Of a stretch of 45,982 nucleotides of DNA, positions 15,512 through 25,100 are shown one piece after another. The DNA lies in contig WRBF01000010.1 in assembly GCA_009784685.1 (NCBI GenBank), forward strand, positions 1 through 45,982. The letters are read 5' to 3'. The position numbers were made by a program, and so were the translations under genes. Numbering within the stretch: the stretch's first letter is position 1; each line of letters opens with the position of its first letter. The notes under the pieces are model-generated. The model was given only the letters and a program-made list of their open reading frames with translations. It was not told the DNA's origin and did not search any database. The DNA is from Defluviitaleaceae bacterium (lineage in GTDB: Bacteria > Bacillota > Clostridia > Lachnospirales > WRBF01).

Positions 15512-16918
15512 TCATTTAAGCCTAAGCTGCATACTTAACAGTGCATCAACCGTTACTTCAAGACCTGATGATCTTGAAGCTTTAACTAATACGATATCGC
15601 CTTCGTGGATTATATTCGGAAGCTTTTTAATCATTTCATCTTGGGTGGCAAAATAATAAACAAATTTATCTGAACGCTTTGAATATTCAGAGTGTACTGC
15701 TTCATAAATTTTCCCTGACATGCTACTGTCACCAACACAGACAACATGCTCTATACCAACTTTTGCAGCATATTCACCGACATCTTTATGCATTCCTTCA
15801 CTGAAGTCTCCAAGCTCTGCCATGTCGCCTAATATGCAAACCCTGTTGCCTTTAACTTCTGAAAGTACGTCAATGGCAGCGCATACTGAGTCAGGGTTTG
15901 CGTTATATGCATCATTTATTACTGTAAGTTTGTTATCAAGCCCTTTGATTACGCTTGACCGCATTGCCGGCGGATTAAAGACCTCCAACGCTTTTTTAAT
16001 ATCTGAAACAGGTACTCCTAGCTTTAAACCAACCGCAGCTGCTGCAAGGGCATTTAAAACAGCATGCTTCCCAAATGTTTTCATACTAATAGGGGATTGA
16101 GAATCACTGCTTTTAAGTACAAAATCTACACCGTCAAGTCCTTTTGAAATAACATTATCAGCATAAACTTCATCCGTACTTTCAAATCCAAATGTTATAA
16201 CGTTTTTAAGTCTTGGTTTAACAGATGCAAGTAGATTATCTCCGCCATTTAATATTGCTAAACCATTAGGCTGCATGTAGTCAAAAATCTCGCTTTTTGC
16301 CTTTAGTATTCCTTCTCTGCTGCCAAGATTCATTATGTGCGCAACACCTATGTTTGTGATAATACAAATATCCGGCTTGCCTATTTTGCTTAAATTGTGA
16401 ATTTCACCGGCGTTATTCATTCCCATTTCTAAAACAGCACATTCAGTTGAGTCGTCTATGTTAAACACAGTAAGCGGCAAGCCTATTTCGTTGTTATAGT
16501 TGCCTTCTGTTTTAAGAACCTTATATTTCATGGCGAGAACCGAAGCTATAAGCTCTTTTGTAGTAGTTTTGCCGCTAGATCCGGTTATGGCAACAATAGG
16601 CATTGAAAATAAGCTTCTATAATATTCCGCAAGTTTTTTAAGTGCTTCGTTAGTTGAATCTACCTTAATAAGAACTTTCCCTGGAATATTTTCAGAATCA
16701 CGTTCTGTGAAGCTGCATACAGCTCCGCTTTCAAAGGCTTGATTGATAAAGTTATGCCCATCGTTGTGTTCGCCTTTAAGCGGCACAAAAAGGCTGTTAA
16801 ACACATCTTTACGGCTATCAATTGTAACTCCGTATATTTTTACACCGAAAGTATCAGCATTATGTAACACTTTGCCGCCTACAGCTTTTACAACGTCATC
16901 TATTGGAATTGGTCTCAA
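15512..16918 (-). CDS. murF: UDP-MurNAc-tripeptide--D-alanyl-D-alanine ligase MurF
   Basis: 468 residues from a TTG start with GGAAGGTG 5-6 nt upstream. It adds D-Ala-D-Ala to the UDP-MurNAc-tripeptide. It shows the N-terminal MurE/F substrate domain (TIDSRKDVFNSLFVPLKGE), P-loop ITGSSGKTTTKELI, the EMGMNNAGEI metal region and a C-terminal domain with NDAYNANPDS and LGDMAELG. Full family length. It starts only 4 nt after the murE stop, a sign of translational coupling. Confidence 0.95.
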   Translation of the reverse strand: MRPIPIDDVVKAVGGKVLHNADTFGVKIYGVTIDSRKDVFNSLFVPLKGEHNDGHNFINQAFESGAVCSFTERDSENIPGKVLIKVDSTNEALKKLAEYYRSLFSMPIVAITGSSGKTTTKELIASVLAMKYKVLKTEGNYNNEIGLPLTVFNIDDSTECAVLEMGMNNAGEIHNLSKIGKPDICIITNIGVAHIMNLGSREGILKAKSEIFDYMQPNGLAILNGGDNLLASVKPRLKNVITFGFESTDEVYADNVISKGLDGVDFVLKSSDSQSPISMKTFGKHAVLNALAAAAVGLKLGVPVSDIKKALEVFNPPAMRSSVIKGLDNKLTVINDAYNANPDSVCAAIDVLSEVKGNRVCILGDMAELGDFSEGMHKDVGEYAAKVGIEHVVCVGDSSMSGKIYEAVHSEYSKRSDKFVYYFATQDEMIKKLPNIIHEGDIVLVKASRSSGLEVTVDALLSMQLRLK

Positions 16919-16922
16919 AGTA

Positions 16923-18392
16923 TCACCTTCCTGCTGCTTTATCTGCTACTAACTTGCTTGCTATTTCATAATCATCAAAATGTATAGTTTGATCTGCGAA
17001 AATTTGATAATTTTCGTGCCCTTTGCCTGCTATTATGACCGAATCTCCAATACCAACTACTTCAAGAGCACGGGCAATAGCCTCATAGCGGTCAATTATT
17101 TTTTCGTACAGGCATCCGCTGTTTTTGATACCCGGTTCAATATCGTTAATTATACTGACAGGGTCTTCAGTTCTTGGATTATCTGATGTTGCTATGCAAT
17201 AATCCGAAAGTTCACCTGCAGTTTGCCCCATGATACTGCGCTTTGCTTTATCTCTGTCGCCGCCGCATCCGAAAACTGTTATTATTCTGCCTTTTGTATA
17301 ACCCCGAACGGCTGATATTATATTTACGAGTGCATCCGGCGTATGAGCATAGTCGATGACAACGTTAAACCCTAAATCGTTCGGAACAGACTGTATCCTG
17401 CCGGGTACACCTTTCATGTTTTCAAGACCTCTTTTAATAACTTCAATCGGTATACCGATTGAAACAGCAGTTCCAATTACCGCAAGGGCGTTATACACTG
17501 AAAATCTGCCGGCTACCGGGAGAAAAAGGCTGTGCATATCCCCGTCAATATTTATATCAAATATTGACCCGTTATTTAAATATTCAATATTTTCAGCTCT
17601 AAAATCACATTCTTTATCTATGCCGTAAGTCAACACACGGCAAGTGCCGTTATCACGCATGTACTCAAAGTAATCATCATCAATATTAAGAACGCCAACA
17701 TCACATGATTTAAATAGCTTAAGTTTTTCATCACGATAATTTTCCATAGTGCCATGTATATCAAGATGATCTTGAGAAAGATTTGTAAAAATTCCGATAT
17801 CAAATCTAACTCCGTCAAGCTTATTAAACGCAAATGCATGTGATGTTGCTTCCATAACAACGTATTCTGCGCCGTTTTCATGCATTTTTTTAAATATTTG
17901 ATGAAGTTCTATAGGGTCCGGAGTCGTACTTGTTGCGTAAGATATGCTAAGCTTTTCACCGTTTAAAACTGCACCTGCAGTGCCGATTACCCCGACACTT
18001 TTTTCATATTCCCTAATTATTGCTTCCATAAAGTACGTAACTGAAGTCTTGCCGTTTGTACCTGTTACGCCTATCATTTTGTAATGTTTATAAGGATTCC
18101 CATAAAAATTTCCTGAAGCAATTGCCATTGCTGAACGAACGTTTTCAACTTTTATAAATGTAGCACTACCCACAAGATTAACACCTTCAAGATCATCAAC
18201 CATTATTGCAGAAGCTCCTTGTGAAACTGCATCCGGTATGTACTTTCTTGCATCTTGGTTAAGCCCTTTTATGCAAAAGAACAGCGACCCTTTTCGTGCC
18301 TCGCGCGAGTCTATTACGATATTTTTGATATCCAAATCGCTGCCTTGAATTACCGTGTGATCAATATTTTTTAATACCTCGAATAACTGCAT
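16923..18392 (-). CDS. murE: UDP-MurNAc-tripeptide synthetase MurE (meso-DAP type)
   Basis: 489 residues. N-terminal domain with IDSREARKGSLFFCIKG, P-loop GVTGTNGKTSVTYF, ATSHA and the C-terminal VVIDYAHTPDAL. The diamino-acid pocket motif reads DNPRTEDP; DNPR is the known signature for meso-diaminopimelate rather than lysine enzymes, so the peptidoglycan is probably DAP type. Start ATG 18392 follows the spoVD-like gene by 15 nt with a GGAGG site in between. Confidence 0.95.
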   Translation of the reverse strand: MQLFEVLKNIDHTVIQGSDLDIKNIVIDSREARKGSLFFCIKGLNQDARKYIPDAVSQGASAIMVDDLEGVNLVGSATFIKVENVRSAMAIASGNFYGNPYKHYKMIGVTGTNGKTSVTYFMEAIIREYEKSVGVIGTAGAVLNGEKLSISYATSTTPDPIELHQIFKKMHENGAEYVVMEATSHAFAFNKLDGVRFDIGIFTNLSQDHLDIHGTMENYRDEKLKLFKSCDVGVLNIDDDYFEYMRDNGTCRVLTYGIDKECDFRAENIEYLNNGSIFDINIDGDMHSLFLPVAGRFSVYNALAVIGTAVSIGIPIEVIKRGLENMKGVPGRIQSVPNDLGFNVVIDYAHTPDALVNIISAVRGYTKGRIITVFGCGGDRDKAKRSIMGQTAGELSDYCIATSDNPRTEDPVSIINDIEPGIKNSGCLYEKIIDRYEAIARALEVVGIGDSVIIAGKGHENYQIFADQTIHFDDYEIASKLVADKAAGR

Positions 18393-18407
18393 GATTTTTA
18401 TAACCTC

Positions 18408-20363
18408 CTAAACATCTGCTGCAACAAACAGTATAACTGTGCTTCCTTTATTAACTTCTTCACCCGGAAGCGGGAACTGGTTTATAACAACATTTCCAAG
18501 CCCTCGTATTTCTGCTTCAAGTTCCATATCCTCTAAGTCCTTTTTAACATCAGCAATCGGCATAAGCATAAAGTTAGGTAAAACTACAGATCCAACATCC
18601 GGCATTTCAAGTTCTTCTTCGTTAAAATCTGTGCGAATGTTAAGATACGGAAGGGTATTTCCTAAGATTTCTTGCATTATTGGTCCGGCTACTTGACCTC
18701 CATAATATGCTCCTTGTGGTTCATCAATTAAAACGAGTGCTATTAACTGAGGGTCTTCTGCCGGCGCAAAAGATAAAAATGATGCTATATATTTACCGGA
18801 ACGTCTAGGTAATTTTTCACTTGTTGCTGTTTTGCCGCCGACTCTATAGCCAGGAATATAAGTTCTTCTACCTGTTCCCTCATATACAACACCTTCAAGT
18901 ATTTCACGCATTATGTCAGATGTTTCCTGAGAAATAACCCGCCGCCCTTTTCCATGCTCAAAAACTTCGATTATGTTACCTTCCGAGTCAATTACTTTTC
19001 GGGCGAAATGGGGGGTTATTAAATATCCGCCGTTAATTATTGCGGAGCCTGCTCTTAAAAGTTGCAGTGGTGTTATCTGGAAGCTTTGCCCAAAACTCAT
19101 TGTTGCAAGTTCAACAGGTCCAACATTATCCATTTTGTGCATTATCCCGGCGGCTTCTCCGGGTACATCTATGCCTGTTTTTTCGTTAAAGCCAAAATCA
19201 AACATGTATCGATAGAAGGTTTCAACTCCTAAGCGTTCTGCTGTTTGCATGAATACAGGGTTGCATGAATTAAATACGCCCTCAGTAAATGTAACAGCAC
19301 CGTGTGACCTTGGGTAACGCCAACATTTAATCTGTCTATCTCCTACCATATAAGATCCGCCGCATACAAACGGACTATCCGGCGTTATAACACCCATTTC
19401 AAGCCCTGCGGCTGCTGTTACTATTTTAAATGTGGAACCTGGTTCATAAGTATCATTTATGCTAAAGTTACGCCACATTTGGTTTAAAAAGCTCATTTGC
19501 TCTTCTTGAGTAAAAATACTCCAAGAGTCATAAAGCTCCGGAACGTTTATGGTAAACGGATCGTTAAGGTTAAAATCAGGCTTGTTTGCCATTGCATAAA
19601 TTTCGCCGGTCTGAGGGTTCATAAGTATGGCAAGCCCTCGCTTTGCGTTATGTGCTTCTACTGCATTTGCTATCGCCTGTTCAGCATATTGCTGTAATAT
19701 TACATCAATGCTTAAAACCAAATTGTTTCCGGGGATTGGTTCCGTCCTATATTCCTGTCCTCTTTCAAGTTCTCGTCCCCGAACATCAGTTTCGGTAAGA
19801 ATTTTACCGTCAGTTCCTTTTAAAAATCTTTCAAACTTAGCTTCAAGCCCGATAATACCTTGATTATCTCTTCCGACAAAGCCTATAACATGAGATGCAA
19901 GGTTGTCAAACGGATAAATTCGCTTAATCCCTTCATCAACAACAACACCGGGAAGGTTAAGAGCACGAATCTGGTCAGCTGTTTCTTTGTCAACTCCAAT
20001 TGCGATTCTTTCAAGTGCTACACGCCTGTTAAGTTTTATCATCACTTCATCATAATCAAGCTCAAGTCTTTCAGATAAAGCTGTTGCAACTACTTCTTTG
20101 TTTTGAAGCTGATTATGTATTACACTTATTGAAGCAACTGTTTCCGATCTTGCAATGCCTACCATGTTGCGGTCTAAAATATCTCCTCGTTTTGGCGCAA
20201 TAAGACGATCTCTCGTCTGTTGAATGTACGCCATTTCCTGTAAAAATTCACCTTGCACATATTCGATGTATATAACCCTTACGATAAGCATTAATAAAAT
20301 TGCTTGAAAAGCCGCAAGAACGAATAGCATTTTTTTCTTGTTTAATAACGTAATTTTTTCCAT
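18408..20363 (-). CDS. spoVD: Class B penicillin-binding protein, SpoVD-like (one PASTA domain)
   Basis: 651 residues. An N-terminal transmembrane helix (~13-32) precedes the PBP dimerisation domain and the transpeptidase domain, then a single C-terminal PASTA module (~590-648). Catalytic motifs are SxxK in EPGSTFKIV, SxN in FNSCNPVF, and KTA (GGKTATSEK) in place of the usual KTG. SpoVD has one PASTA domain and PBP2B/FtsI two, and here this gene follows the two-PASTA one, as in Bacillus. The predicted role is cross-linking of spore cortex peptidoglycan with the SEDS partner; a division role cannot be excluded. Confidence 0.88.
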   Translation of the reverse strand: MEKITLLNKKKMLFVLAAFQAILLMLIVRVIYIEYVQGEFLQEMAYIQQTRDRLIAPKRGDILDRNMVGIARSETVASISVIHNQLQNKEVVATALSERLELDYDEVMIKLNRRVALERIAIGVDKETADQIRALNLPGVVVDEGIKRIYPFDNLASHVIGFVGRDNQGIIGLEAKFERFLKGTDGKILTETDVRGRELERGQEYRTEPIPGNNLVLSIDVILQQYAEQAIANAVEAHNAKRGLAILMNPQTGEIYAMANKPDFNLNDPFTINVPELYDSWSIFTQEEQMSFLNQMWRNFSINDTYEPGSTFKIVTAAAGLEMGVITPDSPFVCGGSYMVGDRQIKCWRYPRSHGAVTFTEGVFNSCNPVFMQTAERLGVETFYRYMFDFGFNEKTGIDVPGEAAGIMHKMDNVGPVELATMSFGQSFQITPLQLLRAGSAIINGGYLITPHFARKVIDSEGNIIEVFEHGKGRRVISQETSDIMREILEGVVYEGTGRRTYIPGYRVGGKTATSEKLPRRSGKYIASFLSFAPAEDPQLIALVLIDEPQGAYYGGQVAGPIMQEILGNTLPYLNIRTDFNEEELEMPDVGSVVLPNFMLMPIADVKKDLEDMELEAEIRGLGNVVINQFPLPGEEVNKGSTVILFVAADV

Positions 20364-20428
20364 TTAGCAATCAACCTCCTATTCTAACATTCTATTAGCC
20401 TAGTAAGTTGCATATGCATAAACCAACG

Positions 20429-22756
20429 TTAGTCGAAGGGTAACTGACCTTCTACAATTAATCTAATTTGCGAACCTCTTAACATCATAGTGCCTGTTGT
20501 CGGCATTTGTCTGACGACAAAAAATTCATAATCATCATCTTCTTGACTTATTATAGTATTACCATTTATATCCACAACTAAAAACTCAAACCCTACACTT
20601 GTAAGAATATTTTTTGCAACTTCAATTGGCGAAGAAAGAATATCAGGAACAAAAATTAAATCAAGATCTTCTTCGCTTTCGGTCAGATGTAGATGAACGG
20701 TTAATCCATCCGAAATAATTAGCCCGCCTCTCGGCATTTGGTTGCTTACAATATCTCCTCTGCCGCTTATTTCAAAATTTACTTCGAGAGCGTTAAGAGC
20801 CCTTGTTACATATATGATGTTTTGCCCTATGTAATCCACAAGAATTCTGTTGCTCCCAGATGCGCTGGCTGCTATTTCTTCAATGGTAACGCCGGATTGA
20901 ATACCTCTAAGTTGTATTATTCTTTCAAATAGTTCGCCAATCATTGGCGTAGCCGTTGTTCCGCTTGTATTGTTTTGGTTATCCTCTCTTGGAAGATGTA
21001 TAACCGCTATTGCAATGTATCTTGGGTCTTCAATTGTTAAATATCCGACAAATGAATAAGTGTATAATTCGCTTCCGCGGACACCTTGCTCGCCTGTACC
21101 TGTCTTTCCACCAATATTGAACCCTTCGATCCGCGCTCTTCCGCCTGTTCCTGCGGATACAACCATTTGCATTTCCCGCCTTAAAAAATTAGCAGTGTCT
21201 TCCGTAATAACCCTTCGTGCGACTTGCGGCGTATTGTGCATTATAATTCTGTTATTTCTGTCAATAACCTGGGAAACAACATAGGGGCGAACAATATCAC
21301 CGCCGTTTACCAAAGCCGCAAATGCTGTAAGTATTTGAATTGATGTAGCATTGAAACCTTGTCCCATTCCGCCTGTTGCGAGCTCTGTAATATTAAGTTG
21401 GTCACGGGAATGTAAAAGTGTTTCTGCTGAAAATTCACCGGGTAAATCTATTCCGGTTCTTTGTCCAAACCCAAAGGCTCTTTGATAATCAAAGAAGCGA
21501 TCACGTCCAAGCTCTATGCCTATTTCCATAAATGCAACATTGCATGAATTAGCAATTGCCTCTGTAAGAGTTTGATTCCCATGCCCGCCGGTTCGCCATG
21601 CCCAACATCTTATGTGATGGTCAGCAACCTGTTTTCCACCGGCACAAAAAAAGTTTTGATTTCTTGATATAGCACCCTCATCAAGTGCGGCGGCGGCAAT
21701 TATGGGCTTAAAGGTTGAACCCGGTTCAAAGCTGCCGCTTACGCCAAAGTTTGCCCAGACACCAAAAAGCCTGTTAAGGCGTTCTTGTGATTCAAGATAT
21801 TCAAACTCATGTCTTAAAAGGTCACTGCCAAAATAATTAGAGTTCCCCGGGTCATTTGCATTAAATGTTGGATAAGATGACATGGCAATAATTTCACCGG
21901 TGTGTGGGTTCATAACTATTATTAAAGCTTCTTCGGGTTCGTATCTAATTCCCGCCGCAAGAACGATTTCATCAGCAATTCTCTGTATATTTGCATCAAT
22001 TGTTGTTATAAGCGTAAAGCCGTCCTGAGGGTCTATTTGCATACTTGTTGCCGCACTTGCCGTGCTGTATGTTCTAAAGAGCCTTCCCGGAACGCCGGTT
22101 AAAAACTCATTGTATTGCCTTTCAAGCCCCCAGTAGGTGTCTCCTCTCCTAAAGCCTAATATGCTTGCAGCTAAAGTGTCAAATGTATAACTTCTTATAG
22201 ATTCCGACTCCATAAAAACATCTGCTGTAGCACGATTAACGAGTGAAAAGGCTGTTGCCCTATCAACATGCCTCTCGATAATAAAATGGTGTGTATCACG
22301 GACAAGCCTGCCGTAAGCATCTTTTTCAAGAAGTGCGTCAAGCTCAAAAAGAGGTATATCAAGATAATGGTTAAGTGCCTCAAATATGCTTAACTGAACT
22401 TCACGGCTGCGCTCATCAAGTCTTCTTATGTCTACAATAATGTTATAAGCAGTATGACTTGCGGCAAGGAGTTGGTTGTTTCTGTCAAATATACTCCCTC
22501 TATTTGGGTTGATTCTTGTTTCCATGCTGTTTCTGACTTCTTGTTGTCTTTGTGTAATCAATCTGTATTCTTCGCCATAATTAACAATCAGCAAATAGAC
22601 CTGCAAGATTAAATATCCTAACGCAATAGTGAAAATAAAGCCTAAAGTAAGCAGCTTGGCTCTTGAAAGGGACTGCCTTTTTTCCTCTGCAGATTTCTCT
22701 CTTCGTTTTTTTTCATCAAAATGTGTCGTGGCTTTTGTTCTTCGCCCGTTTCTCAA
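20429..22756 (-). CDS. pbpB: Class B penicillin-binding protein, FtsI/PBP2B-like (two PASTA domains)
   Basis: 775 residues from a TTG start. A basic cytoplasmic tail of ~30 residues leads into one transmembrane helix (~34-55), then the pedestal domain (INPNRGSIFDRNNQLLA), the transpeptidase domain with SxxK in EPGSTFKPI, SCN in ANSCNVAF and KTG in GGKTGTGEQ, and two PASTA modules in the last ~140 residues. It cross-links septal peptidoglycan on the outer face of the membrane. Its place directly after ftsL is the standard position of the essential division transpeptidase. Confidence 0.9.
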   Translation of the reverse strand: MRNGRRTKATTHFDEKKRREKSAEEKRQSLSRAKLLTLGFIFTIALGYLILQVYLLIVNYGEEYRLITQRQQEVRNSMETRINPNRGSIFDRNNQLLAASHTAYNIIVDIRRLDERSREVQLSIFEALNHYLDIPLFELDALLEKDAYGRLVRDTHHFIIERHVDRATAFSLVNRATADVFMESESIRSYTFDTLAASILGFRRGDTYWGLERQYNEFLTGVPGRLFRTYSTASAATSMQIDPQDGFTLITTIDANIQRIADEIVLAAGIRYEPEEALIIVMNPHTGEIIAMSSYPTFNANDPGNSNYFGSDLLRHEFEYLESQERLNRLFGVWANFGVSGSFEPGSTFKPIIAAAALDEGAISRNQNFFCAGGKQVADHHIRCWAWRTGGHGNQTLTEAIANSCNVAFMEIGIELGRDRFFDYQRAFGFGQRTGIDLPGEFSAETLLHSRDQLNITELATGGMGQGFNATSIQILTAFAALVNGGDIVRPYVVSQVIDRNNRIIMHNTPQVARRVITEDTANFLRREMQMVVSAGTGGRARIEGFNIGGKTGTGEQGVRGSELYTYSFVGYLTIEDPRYIAIAVIHLPREDNQNNTSGTTATPMIGELFERIIQLRGIQSGVTIEEIAASASGSNRILVDYIGQNIIYVTRALNALEVNFEISGRGDIVSNQMPRGGLIISDGLTVHLHLTESEEDLDLIFVPDILSSPIEVAKNILTSVGFEFLVVDINGNTIISQEDDDYEFFVVRQMPTTGTMMLRGSQIRLIVEGQLPFD

Positions 22757-22799
22757 TTAAAACACGCCCTTAAAACGATTTAATTGACGCCTCAATATA

Positions 22800-23408
22800 T
22801 TACCAAAGTGCCGCCATAGCAAACACTCGTCTGCTAAATGATGATATCCTTGAAAATACACCTTCGTCGTCGTCTTGAACAGCCAGATTTTGAACCACAT
22901 AGTTTTGTCTTGGAACAGATATGTGGATAATCTGGTGTTGCGCCGGAGTAACCATCCCGAGCCTTGTTGTTGCCAACAATTCAATTTCTCTTAAATCATG
23001 ACTTCTGGCAAGCTGTGCGCTTTTAAGCAGGTTCGAGCTTTGAAGTTCTTGATGTTCACGAGCAAGGGCATTAATTTCCATCCTCATTTCAATTATTCTA
23101 ACCCCACAAAAAACAACTGCAATTACTCCTATGAAAAAGACAGATAACGCAACATATGGCATAAAAGCAGCTCTTGTGCGATTGTTCATGTCAATCAAAA
23201 ATCTTGGCTTTTTACTTGATGCACGCTTTCTTTTAACTTTTTTGCGATTTGCTACTATTCTTGGTTCAAATTTCGGTCTATTATGCCTTTCATAAGGTAT
23301 GTTATAAACGTCATATGCCTCAGAAGAAGGAGAGTAAAACTCAGAATAGCCGTTGTAATGATGTCTTTGTCTTCTTGGTGATCTTGAGTCTCTTGCTCTT
23401 TTTGCCAT
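22800..23408 (-). CDS. ftsL: FtsL-like divisome protein
   Basis: 202 residues in a bitopic layout: a long, very basic cytoplasmic region (~1-80, with KKVKRKRASSKKPR), one transmembrane helix (~83-105, YVALSVFFIGVIAVVFCGV) and an extracellular coiled-coil-like segment (IIEMRMEINALAREHQEL, then LLATTRLGMVTPAQ). The TTRLGM-type pattern and the position between rsmH and pbpB identify FtsL, whose sequence is otherwise poorly conserved. It is longer than the usual 100-130 residues because of the N-terminal extension. Confidence 0.8.
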   Translation of the reverse strand: MAKRARDSRSPRRQRHHYNGYSEFYSPSSEAYDVYNIPYERHNRPKFEPRIVANRKKVKRKRASSKKPRFLIDMNNRTRAAFMPYVALSVFFIGVIAVVFCGVRIIEMRMEINALAREHQELQSSNLLKSAQLARSHDLREIELLATTRLGMVTPAQHQIIHISVPRQNYVVQNLAVQDDDEGVFSRISSFSRRVFAMAALW

Positions 23409-23443
23409 TTATACAACTCCATTCGATTTATTTATTTACCGGA

Positions 23444-24385
23444 TCATATTTTTTCTACCACTCTAAGTTTAGCTGATCTTGCCCTTGGGTTTTCATTCAC
23501 TTCTAAATCAGAAGGCAAGATAGGCTTTCGGCTTATAATTTTTACTAAAGGCTCTTTGTTGCAAACACATATCGGGAGGCTTATAGGACATGTGCATGGG
23601 GATTCAAGATTTTTAAAGGTATTTTTGACTATTCTGTCTTCTAAAGAATGAAAACTTATAATACACAGCCTTCCTCCTGGTTTAAGGACTTGAACCATAT
23701 TTTCAATAGCATCTTCAAGCTCGGAAAGTTCATTATTTACTTCTATACGTATTGCCTGAAATGTACGTTTTGCCGGGTGAGGTCCGCCTTCTCTTGCGGC
23801 TTTTGGTACAGCAGCTTTTATTATGCTAACTAGCTCAAATGTTGTTTCTATCGGCTTTTTTTGTCTTGCCTCTACAATAAACCGGGCTATGCGTTTTGCC
23901 CAACGTTCTTCTCCATACTTTGTAATGATATCTGAAAGTCCTTCAAGTTTATAATCATTAACCACATCAAATGCACTGAAGCTGTCACTCGAATTCATAC
24001 GCATATCAAGAGGTGCATCATTCATGTATGAGAATCCTCTTTCAGCATTATCAAGCTGATAAGATGAAACTCCGAGGTCAACTAAAATTCCATCGAAACC
24101 TATTTCTTCTAAATTGTGTTTTTTTGCTATCTCTTTGATATTGTTAAAATTGTTGTTTTCAAAAATTACATTTCCAGAAAAGTCTTTCAGGACATGTTGT
24201 GCCTTTTGGATTGCTTCAATGTCCCGGTCTATTCCAATGAGTTTGCCGCATTTTCCAAATCGCTGACAAATTTCAAGTGAATGTCCGGCTCCGCCAAGTG
24301 TTCCATCAGCGTAAACACCGCCATCTTTTATGTCTAAATATTCTATACACTCATTGAGCAGCACGGATTTATGAGAAAATTCCAA
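23444..24385 (-). CDS. rsmH: 16S rRNA (cytosine-1402-N4)-methyltransferase RsmH (MraW)
   Basis: 313 residues of the family's typical length. The SAM-binding N-terminus has [14 protein letters not shown] and [15 protein letters not shown], followed by [20 protein letters not shown] and [14 protein letters not shown]. The inserted helical domain has [16 protein letters not shown], and the C-terminus has [12 protein letters not shown] and a GRARSAKLR-type end (here PRARSAKLR). It methylates C1402 of 16S rRNA at the P site. Second gene of the dcw operon, directly after mraZ. Confidence 0.97.
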   Translation of the reverse strand: MEFSHKSVLLNECIEYLDIKDGGVYADGTLGGAGHSLEICQRFGKCGKLIGIDRDIEAIQKAQHVLKDFSGNVIFENNNFNNIKEIAKKHNLEEIGFDGILVDLGVSSYQLDNAERGFSYMNDAPLDMRMNSSDSFSAFDVVNDYKLEGLSDIITKYGEERWAKRIARFIVEARQKKPIETTFELVSIIKAAVPKAAREGGPHPAKRTFQAIRIEVNNELSELEDAIENMVQVLKPGGRLCIISFHSLEDRIVKNTFKNLESPCTCPISLPICVCNKEPLVKIISRKPILPSDLEVNENPRARSAKLRVVEKI

Positions 24386-24420
24386 ACTGTTTTACCTCTT
24401 TTCAAGAGCTCATTAATCAT

Positions 24421-24861
24421 TTATATACCGAGTTCAGCCATTTTTAAGGCTAGAGATTCATCAATACAATCCAATGCATCCATTCCGTTGCAATATTCTT
24501 CCCATTTAGTCTTATCCCAAATTTCTGCCCTGTCTGAGACACCGACAACTACAACATCTTTTGTAAAATCTGCATATTCTCTTAGTGGTTGAGGTATAAG
24601 GAATCTGCCTTGCCCGTCCATTTCAACTGTGTCTGCCCCACTAAAGAAATGGCGGGAGTATTGTCTTGAGCCGGGATGGCTTTTTGGCAGACTCATTATT
24701 TTCGCACGCTCTTTTTCCCATTCAATTGCGGTATAAACATACAGGCATTTTTCATGGCCTTTGGTAACAACAAACCGCCCTCCGAGCTCATCTCTGAATT
24801 TTGCAGGCATTTTCATTCTTCCTTTTTCATCAACCGTATGTTTGTATTCGCCCAAGAACAT
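24421..24861 (-). CDS. mraZ: Transcriptional regulator MraZ
   Basis: 146 residues with two SpoVT/AbrB-type swapped-hairpin domains, each carrying the family DxxGR motif: DEKGRMKMPAKFR (~12-24) and DGQGRFLIPQPLR (~82-94). It starts MFLGEYKHTVD, the usual MraZ N-terminus. MraZ forms a ring that binds tandem promoter repeats and controls its own operon; the four boxes upstream at 24916-24950 fit this. An AGGAGGTG ribosome site precedes ATG 24861. Confidence 0.97.
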   Translation of the reverse strand: MFLGEYKHTVDEKGRMKMPAKFRDELGGRFVVTKGHEKCLYVYTAIEWEKERAKIMSLPKSHPGSRQYSRHFFSGADTVEMDGQGRFLIPQPLREYADFTKDVVVVGVSDRAEIWDKTKWEEYCNGMDALDCIDESLALKMAELGI

Positions 24862-24915
24862 TTGTCGTCACCTCCTACTTGAAATAATAGGCTTGTCCAA
24901 AGTTTAAGTTTGTAA

Positions 24916-24950
24916 ACCATGTTAGTCCATTTCGAACCACTTTAGACCAC
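24916..24950 (-). promoter_or_regulatory. MraZ operator: four boxes at 10-bp period
   Basis: Read on the minus strand, 5-bp boxes GTGGT (24950-24946), GTGGT (24940-24936), ATGGA (24930-24926) and ATGGT (24920-24916) recur every 10 bp. A further TTGGA at 24900-24896 is in phase after one skipped turn. MraZ-binding repeats in other bacteria are TGG-core boxes with the same helical-turn spacing. They lie just downstream of the -10, over the expected start of transcription. Confidence 0.85.
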
Positions 24951-24958
24951 TTTTTAAT

Positions 24959-24987
24959 ATTTTAACTTATTAGTTAGGGAATAGCAA
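24959..24987 (-). promoter_or_regulatory. Sigma-A type promoter of the mraZ (dcw) operon
   Basis: On the minus strand, -35 TTGCTA (24987-24982), a 17-nt spacer and -10 TAAAAT (24964-24959). The transcript would begin near 24952, at the edge of the MraZ boxes, which would make MraZ binding block initiation or early elongation. Confidence 0.6.
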
Positions 24988-25027
24988 TAGTTTTTTGAAA
25001 ATTTTTTCAAATAGTCCTTTTTTATCA

Positions 25028-25046
25028 ATACAACTTGAAGTTGTAT
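25028..25046. promoter_or_regulatory. 19-bp perfect palindrome in the mraZ/spoIIIAA divergent region
   Basis: Nine-bp arms ATACAACTT/AAGTTGTAT around a single G. It lies between the mraZ promoter and the spoIIIAA promoter, ~25 bp upstream of the latter's -35. The size and symmetry suit an operator for a dimeric regulator. The regulator is unknown. Confidence 0.45.
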
Positions 25047-25071
25047 TTTGATGGATTGATAAATATTTTAG

Positions 25072-25100
25072 TAATACTTGGCTTGATTGAGTCATATAAT
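25072..25100 (+). promoter_or_regulatory. Sigma-E type promoter of the spoIIIA operon
   Basis: TAATACT (25072-25078), 14-nt spacer, CATATAAT (25093-25100). The Bacillus sigma-E consensus is close to KMATATT-N14-CATACAHT; each box here has one mismatch. Transcription would start near 25107 and spoIIIAA begins at 25134. In Bacillus spoIIIA is expressed by sigma-E in the mother cell. Confidence 0.7.
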
